The translations under genes and the position numbers were made by a program. Source: Tomocerus qinae (Eukaryota > Arthropoda > Collembola > Entomobryomorpha > Tomoceridae). From it: 64,000 nt of DNA. Under the pieces are notes generated by a model. It saw nothing but the letters and a program-made list of their open reading frames with translations, was not told the DNA's origin and did no database searches. The stretch lies in the NCBI GenBank assembly GCA_020055645.1, contig CM034546.1, positions 46,562,001 through 46,626,000 on the forward strand, given 5' to 3'. Of the stretch, positions 1 through 11,173 are shown in pieces. The first letter of the stretch is position 1. Every line of letters starts with the position of its first letter.

Positions 1-626
1 ACTGTGAGAAAAGTTTTCGCAAGAAGTCGGTCTGGGTCATTCACGTGAGAACTCACACCGGAGAAAAACCATTTGTCTGTCCATTTTGTGACAAAAAATT
101 TTCAACAAATGGAATTTTAACCACCCATAAATTGCTACACACCAATGAAAGGCCTTTCAAGTGCTCTGATTGCAACTACAGGGGGTTAACATCAACAAAT
201 TTGAAATCTCACGTTTTAACTAATCATACTCCGAATAGACCGAGACCTTTCAAATGCGATCAATGTGAAAAGGCATTTACTACTAAGGACATTTTGACTC
301 TTCACCTCAGGACACACACTGGCGAAAAGCCGTTTCGATGTGATGTTTGCCAAAAATGTTTTGCGCAGCATGGCGGACTGGTAAATCATAAACGAACTCA
401 TTCCAATGAAAGACCTTATACATGTACTTCTTGTGATTTTGACTGTGCTACCAGTAGTGGTTTGCGTACTCACGAGAAATTAATGCACTCAGAGACTAAA
501 ATATATTATCAATGCAGAAATTGTCCTAGAAGATTTACCTCATATGGAAACATAAAGGGTCACTGTATTCGTATTCATTTTGCCTCAAGTGTCGATTTTT
601 GTGAAGAAGATTACTATTTGATATAG
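1..626 (+). CDS. C2H2 zinc-finger protein, 3' part only
   Basis: This is the C-terminal part of a Krueppel-type zinc-finger protein, probably a nuclear DNA-binding transcription regulator. The frame is open from the first base, so the gene starts outside the window. A partial finger (second Cys at bases 3-5) is followed by six complete C-x2-C...H-x3/4-H fingers, most joined by TGEKPF- or NERPF-type linkers. Fingers three and six (CSDCNYRG..., CTSCDFDC...) have a spacing of four between the two His and lack the usual Phe. After the last finger only a short acidic tail remains before TAG at 624-626. A poly(A) signal AATAAA lies at 672-677. No KRAB, ZAD or BTB domain can be seen because the 5' end is missing. 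Zinc-finger identity is certain; the target and orthologue are unknown. Confidence 0.95.
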   Translation, partial: CEKSFRKKSVWVIHVRTHTGEKPFVCPFCDKKFSTNGILTTHKLLHTNERPFKCSDCNYRGLTSTNLKSHVLTNHTPNRPRPFKCDQCEKAFTTKDILTLHLRTHTGEKPFRCDVCQKCFAQHGGLVNHKRTHSNERPYTCTSCDFDCATSSGLRTHEKLMHSETKIYYQCRNCPRRFTSYGNIKGHCIRIHFASSVDFCEEDYYLI

Positions 627-781
627 ATCTTCCTCTGCTCTGGATTAAAATGATATTTTTCTTACCTTCTAAATAAATAAATTAAATTAAATATTCATGG
701 TACTTATTCCCCGAAACATTCAATCAGATTTGGAAACATAGTTACTAAATATTTATAAAAATAACGTATCACTACAATGTA

Positions 782-909
782 ACAAACCATTCTGTCAAGA
801 AGTCTACAATGTGACCAGCCATTTCATCAAGAAGTCTGGTGTGTTACATTGTATACTCGTTGATGAAATGCCTTGTCCCAATTGTAGACTTCTTGACGAA
901 ATGGCTTGT
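782..909. repeat. 128-bp imperfect palindrome (foldback/MITE-like)
   Basis: The sequence reads nearly the same on both strands across its whole length, so it can fold into one long imperfect hairpin. The outer arms are near 788-810 and 882-904 (core TCAAGAAGTCTACAAT), and inner arms carry ATTTCATCAA / TTGATGAAAT. The motif TCAAGAAGTCT also recurs directly within the left arm. No target duplication was identified. It is most likely a foldback MITE; a small-RNA precursor is an alternative. Confidence 0.75.
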
Positions 910-3900
910 CACTATCTGTATTGAACCCTTGAAAATTTCACACTATTATTAAATTCTATCTGTTTTGAATGAAAAAGCACCGTAAATTGAGAGAATTTAT
1001 TAGTCTGCTTAATGAAAGGAAAATTAACAAAGAGCAGGAAAAGAAAAATAATTCACATTTTTTGTTCGTCGCTATGAAGTAAAAATAAAATCTATCTTAA
1101 TTGATGAGCCAGTTATTCTATACTTTGTTGATTCGCTTACACAAGATTAAGATAATAAAATGCACTTAATTCACAAGAAAAAAGGAAAATTTTTATGTTA
1201 AGTATACTTTCTTCCATATTAGGTATTTATATTATAAACAATTTTAGCGGCCAATAAGCAAAGTATATTATTAAATGTTGTCATAATTATTGTAGACAAA
1301 CATTGTATACTTGGAAAAGGGAAATTTGGAGCAAATTTGTTGTGGGTAAAATTGAATAGTTGTTTGAAACTGGACAAAATCAGTTTCCATGGATAAAATT
1401 AATCTTATCCATGGAGAAAACTAATTTTCAATCTGGAAAGTTCTCATTTCGTCCGAGCAACCCTGCTTTGGAGAAGTGTAAAAGGACTAGTGTACACGGT
1501 CCATATAGATAAAACCTTTGCATTTAAAACAGTCGGAAGCGAGTGGCACGGGACCATATTGAGGGTCCTTGTCTTTGATGTATATTGGACCATAATATGA
1601 ACATTTAGTCACGCTCTTAGTGGTATAAATATGGTGAAAATGTCTGAAATAAATTTTTGCCCTCACAGAAACTCTCAGTTCTGCGTGTACGTGTTTGAGA
1701 TTGGCTAACCGCTTAGGGCTAACCGACTGTAGCATAATAATATAACTTTCGTAAAGTTAACCGAGTGACATATATACGTCCGGAAAACTATTAATAATCG
1801 TTTAGTAATAGTAATAGGATTACAATCCCATAAATATAAAAAAGAAGTCGGAAAGACATGATAATAAAGTTTTTTTTAAATATATCTATTAAGATAAGAT
1901 ACAAATCAACTCATGCTTGATGCATTAATTGGGGACGTTAACTATCAAAACTTTTATAATGTGGTACAAATCTAGCATTTATGTTTTGCAAATGAGTTAC
2001 TTTGGGTAAATGTAAATTAGACAAGGGATTTTACATTTAAAATGTCACATTATAGATAGCATAAGGTACATGGATTTGATCATATACATCTTCACTATTA
2101 ACTAAGAAAGTAAGTAACTAAATGAACCAGGAAACATAATTGCCATCATGTAGTCAATCAAGTGGCGTATTGTAGTTGTACTTCAGTTTTCAAGTGTGTA
2201 GCTCCGTGAGTTGAGTGGTACGGAAATTCGCTCTGAGTTCGGAGCGATCAATAATTATAATTAAACCTACCACTTCCTTTAAATTAGTATTAGATTTCAT
2301 TCTACACAGACTATCTATGGCTACTGACAAGCTAAAATCATACTGTACGTACGGTATGGTTAGTATGCGTACGAAAGTCATGATGTCGAAATTCAGGATG
2401 CTCTTGTTAATTGGCCAATTTCCACCATAATTACCTTTTCCGCTATCACCTATGACGACTCGAATATTGTTCTGACTCAGGGTTGTGTATAAGATTTACT
2501 ACGCACAATATGTTACTAATAAATGATGGAATAACGTAAAAATGATACAAAAGTATCTCCTACGTATCAAATGTGTCTCTCTCCTCATGGCCTGGCCTGG
2601 TTGGTTGAAGTTGTAAACTATTTTCTCAATTCCTTAAATTTTCTTGGGATTAAATGGATGAAAAATGAATAATATATGTATATGGTAGTTTTCTTTATTC
2701 ATATCTTCCTAGCTGTTGGCGTGTTGCAATAGATTCATCTTCAGCCTAAGTAGAGAAAGATATAGAGGGAGGAAATTAATTGAAAAATATTTTCCATTTA
2801 GTAATATAACAAAGAAATGAAATTGAGACAAAATTATATTACATGTCACAAAGAGAAAGCATTTTGGTAAGTCAATTTAGGTGTGTTAGCTTTTATTTAG
2901 CGAATTAGCGAATGTGCATTGTTGATTGTGCATATAAAACGTATTATCATTTACATAGACCGCAGATCACGATTCCAAATTTCCCAAGTTCAAACAGAGG
3001 ACCCAGAACAAGGGTTAGTATATTATAGTTCCCATTCATAGGTTCAAGACTAAGACCAAGGCATGAAAAAGTTTGCCTTTTTGCTAGCAAAAGCAAAAAG
3101 GTTCCTAGTACTTATCTACCTTGATTGGATATAAAATACAGACCATACAGATTTAAATAGTCATTTAGTATTAAAATGGGTATTTTCAGATATTGAAGTA
3201 ATTCGACTTAAACGCTACAATTCACACTCTCAGAAGACAAAGTGTGTATTAATACGTATACGTATCCCTTCGGTATTGTGATTGAGTTCTTACTTGTAAC
3301 GTACATATGGAGGTAAGCGAATTTCAGCAGTAGTGTCTCTGGATGGCTCTTCCGGGGTGGATAGGAATGATTACATCATGCATAATGGTTGGCTGTGCTC
3401 ATCAGTGTATTGTATATCACTCACCTTGGATTATGACTGACTCACAACAGACGTTGGTGTATGTATAATAAAATATTATCCAAATACTTACCTAGAGTGA
3501 GCTTACCTTAGAAGTAAGACCTATCTTAAGAGTAAGACTTACTTATTACCTTAGGAGATATGAATGCAAGGAAAGGCTCAAGATCATGCCCGAAGTGGTT
3601 TCTCTCCTCAAGTCTTATACTATTTGTACATTATCCATCCGGTTCAGTCTTTTTCAAGGCTCCAGTACAAGATGCAGATAAAAGCTACGTATGGTCTTAA
3701 GAAAGGAGAATAAAATAATAACAGATTGTTCTGGATTATTGGTGAAAGTGATTCACATCGAAGATAACATATAACTGCAAGGTAAGAAGTCAAGTATTTA
3801 AATAAGATTTCGATTGCATGGAACATTCAAGACTGTTCATTATCCTTTATTTTACTTATTCCGTCCAGTTTTGGAGAAAAATCTGTCATGAATCAGAAAT

Positions 3901-3968
3901 CCATGCAATATTAGAAAATTTATTACAAATTGTTAGACAATTTTTTACTCTATTTCATATTTGGCCGG
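910..3968. other. Gene-less stretch, 3 kb
   Basis: AT-rich sequence with no credible gene. It contains one copy of a dispersed repeat (2195-2470) and a small hairpin near 3074-3100 (GCCTTTTTGC against GCAAAAAGG). A short minus-strand frame at 1487-1700 has three Cys but no gene context. Confidence 0.6.
2195..2470 (+). repeat. Dispersed repeat copy 1, SINE-like head
   Basis: This stretch resembles 7667-7890 in the same orientation. Shared blocks include a 5' part (GTAGCTC..., TTCGCT, TGAG, TCGGAG, GATC) and a 3' part (GAAATTCAGGATG, TAATTG, TTTTCCGC). The 5' block looks like a decayed tRNA-type promoter region, so a tRNA-derived SINE is possible. The two copies differ at many positions, so the family is old here. 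Confidence 0.45.
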
Positions 3969-4095
3969 TCAGACTAAAATACCTCATCCTAGGATGGGGC
4001 ACCCTACAAACCTAACCTAATTTATCATAATCTAACCTAATCTAAGGATGGGGCTGGTGGGGCGCCCCACCCTAAGATGTGGCCTTTTAGTCTTG
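3969..4095. repeat. Small inverted-repeat element with CCTAA motifs
   Basis: The ends are inverted copies: CAGACTAAAA...CATCCTAGGATGGGG on the left, and CCCCACCCTAAGATG...TTTTAGTCTTG on the right. Between them lie several CCTAA units (arthropod telomere-like) and a second GGATGGGGC. It looks like a MITE of about 125 bp. No clear target duplication was seen. Confidence 0.55.
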
Positions 4096-4335
4096 CGTTA
4101 TTAGACCACTTTTCACTCTATTTCATTCAATCAAAAAGAATTATATACTTACAACACCATTTTATCAATTTATACAGCTTATATAATAAGGTAGCAATGT
4201 GTAACAATAGTGTATGAATACAATTGGTACATTTACCTAAGTGTTAGTTCTGTTTTAATAATTAATTGTGCATTTTGATAAATTTCAATTATTCAAATAT
4301 AGGGGAGACAACTATAGAAATTTCGACTCACAAAA

Positions 4336-6521
4336 ATGTCCGACCGAAAGAACGCAATCGGCAGCCCATTGCCACTAACATTCGGAGAAGATGATGGACA
4401 GATTCCATCCACATCTCACCCTGGATCTCAAACTGCTGCACACGAGAACATAAGCACAAGCAGTGAAGGACAGGAACAGCTCGTGGACTGGAATAGTAAA
4501 TTCAACCCCATGGTAAGAAGTTCCTCGTTTTTCGATTAAAGGTCACTTATTTATACTAAACAGCTTGATTAGAAATACACTGCTTTAGTGACATTTCCTA
4601 AAAGTAATTTTATTGTCTTAGGTAGATTGGCATACGTTTTAATTTATTTTGGGAGATGAAGTGAGTTAGATATGATATGACTCAAAACTAGGCAATTCCT
4701 CCAGAGTCGCTCCGAGGGTAGCTCTAGAAGAAATATAGATAGAGAGAGATACATCCTAGGGAATACCTCCGGACGGTGCGGCTCTGAGAGAGTCAAAGGC
4801 AAAATCTCTAGAAAGATTTTTTCAATTAATTGTAAAGGTTATATTCCATTTATTATTGAATAATGATTACAATTGAATATTTTGAATTGTGTGTAGATTA
4901 TACAAAATATAATTGGGAATCTCCATGGAGAAGATTTGAAAAATTGTCGCCTTGTGTGCACAAAATGGAGGAATGCTTCCCTATTTCAGTTCAAAGCCGA
5001 AATGACTACAGTGGTGGATGACTTGACCCCAAGATTTCCAAACACTCGAAACAAACATCGTTTACGTAGTTTTGAAGCATTTTTCAGAGAATTTGGAGAG
5101 AGCGACAAAGGAATTCCTGTGGATTCCTTCAAATTAATTATGCCAATAAAATTTAATCCATGGTATTTAAAATGGCTGGATTTGTATGGTCCAGGTATTA
5201 AGAACTTTGAGGTTGTATTCCACGTTTCACATCCGACGGTAATGGATGGCTTTCGTAGCGTAATTTTCACATACATAAGAAATATTGAGAATTTCTCGCT
5301 AATATTTGTTCAGTCGTCATTGCAAGGCTTATCATTTGAATATTACTTTCCCAAAGATTATCCCAATCTTCTTCGTTATATAAAAAACTTCGAATTACGC
5401 AGACTGACAAAGGTAAAATGTATTGTCGAAGATGGTAGTTTTGCAATGGAGATGTCAGTCAGACACATTCTCTTTGATATCATTTCTGCAACGGAAAACC
5501 TTAAGTCACTTGAAATGAACATGGTCCCTAGTAATACATCCGCTCTATTGATGATTCCCGAAAGAAATCTGAGAACGCTAAAAGAAATAACTTTAACCAA
5601 CCAAAAATGCACGAATGTCCAAAATGTGCAAGCTATTATCAACCTAGAACGTGCAGGTAGATGGGGCAAAATCAAACTACATTCGTTTTCCGTACATTGT
5701 ATCTACACCCATTTTGACTACACGGATATACAAGAGGTTCTTCATCCCTTGGCTCTAATAAAATTCCTACGCAGCCAAAGAAAATGCCTAAAAAGTCTAA
5801 GTATTCACCATCTACCAATTTATGGTTCAGTTCTTAAAAAGGAAGATGAAAATGTCTTGCGTGAATTATTACTAAGTAAATCCACTTTCTACATCATTTT
5901 TATAGATCGTTTACATTAAGATAAAATTTTTTTTACAATGCTTATCATTATTTTTCAGTTGAAGAGTTGGTTTTCCCAACGATGGAGAAATTGCAGAAGT
6001 TGTCGGTGTGCGATTCGTATGGGAATGCTGCTTGGCCACTGCAATTTTATGCAGATTGGGGAAAGTTTTTCCCAATATTGAAAACATTGGAGTACCATTA
6101 CATAGTTGAAGAACATGGCCCTATTAAACCACAGCTCCTCAAGAAACTAAGAAACTCAATGCCAAGTGTCACAGAAGTGACATTAGCCGTGAATGAACTT
6201 ACGTATTCCTGGCTCTCTCGTAGGCCAAAGAGAAAGAATACACCTTTTGTCTTACTCCAGTTAATATCAGAAAAGTTTCCTAACATGACCAGTTTAACGC
6301 TGCTGGGCGACAAAACTGGAATATATTCTGATAGCAGTCAAAAAAAAGATTTTGCTTCTTATTTTCCTAATACTTTGGTATTTTCATTAATTAAGCATGA
6401 CAATTCAGGAGATATTTTAATACATGAATACAAACGCACCTTGGAGATTGCAGAAGAAATTAAACATTACTGGGAACTACTAGATATGCTCCATGCATTT
6501 AACATATCACTTTATTGTTAA
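4336..6521 (+). CDS. F-box/LRR-like protein, paralogue 1 (3 exons)
   Basis: Probable substrate-recognition subunit of an SCF ubiquitin ligase. Exons are 4336-4512, 4897-5875 and 5959-6521, giving 572 aa; introns are 384 and 83 nt, phases 0 and 1. Exon 1 encodes a 59-residue polar, probably disordered N terminus. Exon 2 opens with a degenerate F-box (IIGNLHGEDL...CRLVCTKWRN, residues about 60-87), followed by weak leucine-rich segments (LKSLEMNM, LRTLKEITL, LQKLSV). The start is the ATG after ACAAAA, a good eukaryotic context. The intron positions and phases match exactly those of the inverted paralogue at 48.6-50.7 kb, which confirms the model. A poly(A) signal AATAAA is at 6672-6677. The Leu-Pro that usually starts an F-box is absent in both paralogues. 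F-box assignment is likely; the substrate is unknown. Confidence 0.85.
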
Positions 6522-8917
6522 TTGGCCAATATGTGTCTATTTTCATGAAATGTATCCTACTAATGATTCGGTATCGGCTAAAGTAATTATACGATACAAA
6601 CCAATACAGTTTTAAGTGTTTGTCAATTGATAATATTAACAAACAAACTTTTGTTTTGTCTTGTAAAATACAATAAAATATTTATAGATATAAATTCTCA
6701 TTTTCCTGCGCACAAAATGGTAGGAAATTTAGCTGTTAATTGAGACAATAAATATTCCAAGTCTCTTCGACTTCATTTTACAAAAATGGAAGGTTCCAGA
6801 TCTTCCCCGTTGATTTGGAAGGGTTAGATTTAATTACAATTAATAATAATGCATGCGGGGTTGAGAATGATTTAAAACCAATCATATACAATCGCCAAAA
6901 TAAATGCAACATTTTTCAATGTTGTTTGTTTTACGTCATGTCATAGACTATCTAAGTATTACTAGGTAGGTAGGTAAGGGTAAGTAGATAGTACATATAA
7001 GTATAATATGCTCTGCTTTGTAAGCCTAAGCAAAAATTAGATACCTAACGGTTCTAACTTATGGCAGCATTTAAAAGACGTTTTTAGAACTTGTGGATGT
7101 GACCCATTTACAGCTCTATAGATAGGGTAGTGCTCTAGCGAAAATCTAGGGTAGGTTCTACGTTAGGAGTACGTATTACCCTTACAAAAAATTTTAATGT
7201 TATAATGATTATGTAAATTAACCTTAAGTGTTCAATATAATATAATATTATGTTATAATAATTATAAAACAATTAATAATTATAATTCAAAATAACAATA
7301 TTTACCCTGTGAGTGTATGTAATACTGGTGAGTACTTATTTCAATTGAATGTAAATCAAATATGTATTGATTATGGTACCTACATAATGTAGTGCTACTG
7401 GAAAACGGTTGTAAGTATAGATGAATGTAAAAGTATTAAATCTGAATGTGTGGCATCACCGATTCCTTTGGTCCTTTGGTTTACTATTGCATATAAAAGC
7501 ATAACTCCAATAAATTCTAGTCAATGTGCGCAATGAATAATTTTGAATCTCAGTGAATTGAGCAAGATATTTTGCAAGTAAAAGTAGGTCATCACATTTG
7601 GTTCATTATTGCCTAAGGAAGTTGGGATTCCGGAGCGAGAGAAGAAACAAAATTGTCGTCACTTTATTCAGAGTGGTAGCTCTAAGCTTGAAGACACGGG
7701 AAGTCGCTTTGAGCTCGGAGTGATCGGTAATTAAATTTCAAATCATTTCCTCCAAACAAGTAGGTACCTCGCATTTTCAACTTGATTCCAGTTTCCAGTA
7801 CATGGTGTTGAAATTCAGGATGTTCTAGCTAATTGACTTGTTTCCTCATTAATTACTTTTTCCGCCATCGCTATAGAAGAACTCTTTTTTAATCACGTTG
7901 GCGTTTATAACACAGCTTGTAAAGTTTGAAACGCAGTAAAAGTTCTTTTGCTACTCTTTCCTGGGTCGATTCTTACGATGAAAATAACCAAAGACTTGAT
8001 TCTAACATCTAAGGTATCAAAATATTTTCATTTTTTGTAACATCCTTTGACAGCTTTGACCATTTCCTGTCCAAATGAAGAGATCTTATAATATTAAACA
8101 AGAAAGAAAAATGTAAGAAATAGAGTTACATTATTTAGAGAGAGAGAGAAGACATCATTGGACAATTATTTACAGATGGGAATCTAAAGCATATACCTAT
8201 ACTAATAAATGATGATGTTTCCTATTTATATTTCCAAGTACATTTACATAGCTGACTTTCTAGGAGATAATTACCGGTAATTGTATACATTTTGCATCCG
8301 TAGCCATTGTAATAGAGGGAGAGAAAGCGCGTAATAGTAAATATGATTACGCCATCTCATTAGCTATGAGTACATTACTTATTATAATCATAATCATATA
8401 TAGGTATAGGTATTAGAGTTGGAAGTTTAATTTACATTTTATCTGTTTTCTTCTATTCAGACTTCAGACTCTCGGAGAATGTACATAGGTAGGTACTTTT
8501 CACGGTGATAATAAAAACGACGGATTTCTCCAGTCGTTTAAGGTCAGCGAATATTATAAGTAGGTTTGTATGGTTCTTCTGTATGTAAAGGAGTCATTGT
8601 ACTAGGATTACTGATCATAGCATAGAAGTAACCGTACGTTATTTGATTGTGATTTCTATTGCCACCTGAATCAGTACGCAGTAAAATTGTTGTGAAATAT
8701 TAGGATTTAGCATCTTATGTAAGCTAGCTAGGAAGAGAGAAGAGACGGCTCATGATTATGATCATGCCCGTTAGTTGTATTCTTCATTTTCCAGTCATTT
8801 ATTATCGCACTCATCCGACGTCAGTCTCCGTGGAGCATCATAATAAGCAAGAGCGTTCTTCCTGAAGTAAGAAGAGAGTGAAAAATTGTTTACAGTTGCC
8901 GTTCAAGAGATACATTG
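6522..8917. other. Gene-less stretch, 2.4 kb
   Basis: No coding exon is supported. It holds the poly(A) signal of the upstream gene, a copy of the dispersed SINE-like repeat at 7667-7890, and a short GA-rich run near 8140. Confidence 0.6.
7667..7890 (+). repeat. Dispersed repeat copy 2, SINE-like head
   Basis: Homologous to 2195-2470. It shares the tRNA-promoter-like 5' block and the downstream GAAATTCAGGATG and TTTTCCGC blocks in the same order and spacing, with many substitutions. No flanking duplication could be defined. Confidence 0.45.
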
Positions 8918-11173
8918 ATGGAAGATACGGATAACATCAAATTTCTTCAACTTCTCCAACGACAAAGGGCTTCGTTACTGAAATCTAAGACCATGCACAG
9001 CAAAAAGCAAGCTTTTCTTTGCCCGCCGCAGCAATCCATCGCACAGATGTGGGTTCATAGTACATTGTGATTATTACTCTATTCTATATCCTATATAGAT
9101 AATATTTATTCCAATTCTAACTATTGTACAATAGATTGAATCGCAGAAAGAGCAGATGTCCAGCAAAAATTACCCAACGGAGGAATGAGATCGACAGCCT
9201 ATTAGAATTAAATTTGGAAGACATTGAAAATGATGTAGAAATTATTTCGACACCTCCTCCTACTCCTGTATCTCTGACTGCAGTAGAAAACTGGATCAAC
9301 AATAGGACAAGTGGACTGGCGCAGAATGTGGAGAGGAATGGTCAGTTCAGCTCCAGTCAAGTGGACACTCCATTAGAAGAGTTCGTCCTAACTCCTTCTA
9401 CTTCAGAGCCGGTCTTACAGATGGGACCCCGCCGTAGAGAGAACTTTTGGGATGACCTCACTAAAACACTCAAATGTCAGTATCGTCCCGAATTACTTCG
9501 ACTTGGCTTGGGTAAGATCATTAAGATAAATTCTTTTACAGTTTTATTCTGCAAATACTTATATAGTAGTGGCCACAGCCGTACACTTTAAATCTTGTTG
9601 TGACGCCTCTCGGCAGAAATGCACTGTGCATGAACTGATATGGCAATATATAATAATTATATCTGGGGATAAATATTAGGGAAGGGCCCGACAAATTTTA
9701 AGTGAAAATATATACCATTTTCAAACTGTCAGAGACCCCTTCCCCTCGCTGCGGCTCTGATAAATCGCCAAATTTTCGGAAAATATATATTTCTTTAAAA
9801 TTATTTACTACGTATTTTAATGTACATGTTTATTATTGTTTTGATTATTGAAATATGCCCTATTTAAAATAAGATACCCGATGAGTAGCCAAAACAACTC
9901 TGAGAAAAATCTACCCGACTTTAATCATGTCAAATGTCAATACCATCATTAATGCACTACACAAAAGAGGACAACTCTTTGATAAAAGCTTCTTTTCTCA
10001 ACCTCCGCGCCACTGCCGCTCCACACACAATAATAATAAAATGCACACAACGACAAAGGACTGATAACAAAATTTACATAACATTTTCAACATAATATTA
10101 TAGTAAAAATTTGACCATATTTTTAAGATCCCCTAAACGAGTGACCTATAGCTACACCCTAGTCATATTTATGTGTTGGTTCTGCAACCATTTAGGAGCA
10201 AGGAGCGAGACAATGGGCGATTAATATATGATAATAGTATATAATAATATATAATCAAAAATTTTAAGCATATGATTTAATTAATATATCACGACGACAA
10301 CTTATTTGGATCATTAACAATTTGTGATGGAATACACAGGTTCGACGATGGATATTTCGTCCAATGACACAGAAGCAACTACTGAGTGGTCACCATGTTA
10401 TCCACAACCTATACTGTGAGGCTTCAATATTTTATTATTTAATGTTCCAATTAGATTTCTTGTCTATTTAAATGTAATTATAAATTTTGACTATTTTCGG
10501 TGCCTAAGAATGTTTGGTCTTGTATTTTTTGATTACATTATTTTACTAGTAAATGCTTAAGAAAATATTTTATTTCCGTAGTGAAAGTCATCCACCACAG
10601 CCGAGGAGTGAATTTTCGTTCCAACCATTAAGTGAAGGTGTAATGGAAAATTCGGACTTCTTAACTGTAGCCCCTCCTGCTTCTGTAAATGACAACACGC
10701 CATTCACTTCAACAAGGTACACCACCGGCATCCAGTCTAGTCCACTACGTTTGCCTTCCACACTCACCATAACAGAAGTAGAGCAGCAGGATTCGGATTC
10801 TCAGGCCGAAGTCCAGCAAAATGAAGAATTTGGAGATGGCTCTTACTACGGTGTTGATGACAATGGCTGTGTGTATTTGGAATACGAACAGGAATATGTT
10901 TTCGAACCTGTTAATACATGGTCATATTCGGGTTTATTGGATGTCCCAGCTCCGGAGGTTAATACCCGCCATTGTATTGAATTAAGGGGATCTGAAGAAA
11001 TAGGACAAGTAGTACCTACTTCCTTCGAAAATATCCCTGTAGATCTCCAGTTTGAGAATGATTTCACAGAGAATATCGGGAACACCAACAGTGAAGAAGA
11101 CCAATTAATTTCTGTAGTTCTAATAGATGATCTTGTTGAGAGCGCTCATTCCAATATCTGCAGCGTCCAATGA
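8918..11173 (+). CDS. Hypothetical protein, Gln/Ser-rich, acidic C terminus (4 exons)
   Basis: Not recognised. Exons 8918-9048, 9135-9511, 10340-10415 and 10582-11173 join in matching phases (2, 1, 2) to one 391-aa frame. Introns are 86, 828 and 166 nt, all GT-AG. Residues 1-20 are Leu/Gln-rich (MEDTDNIKFLQLLQRQR). Residues 45-60 are strongly basic (NRRKSR...QRR), which could be a nuclear signal or DNA contact. Residues 70-130 are Pro/Ser/Thr-rich. The last exon is acidic and Gln/Glu-rich with several Tyr. There is no signal peptide or membrane segment. A basic patch followed by a long acidic disordered tail would fit a nuclear regulator, but no domain proves it. The short 76-nt third exon is supported because only it joins the flanking exons in frame. 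The first exon is the least certain. Confidence 0.65.

Noticed and set aside
1487..1735. Minus-strand frame with KCSYYGP...DCFKCKG, like a small VWC-type exon
   Set aside because: A possible acceptor exists, but there are no partner exons, signal peptide or poly(A) site, and the Cys pattern is incomplete.
3970..4060. Interstitial telomere array
   Set aside because: Only a few CCTAA units are present and they are interrupted; the inverted-repeat element explains the region better.
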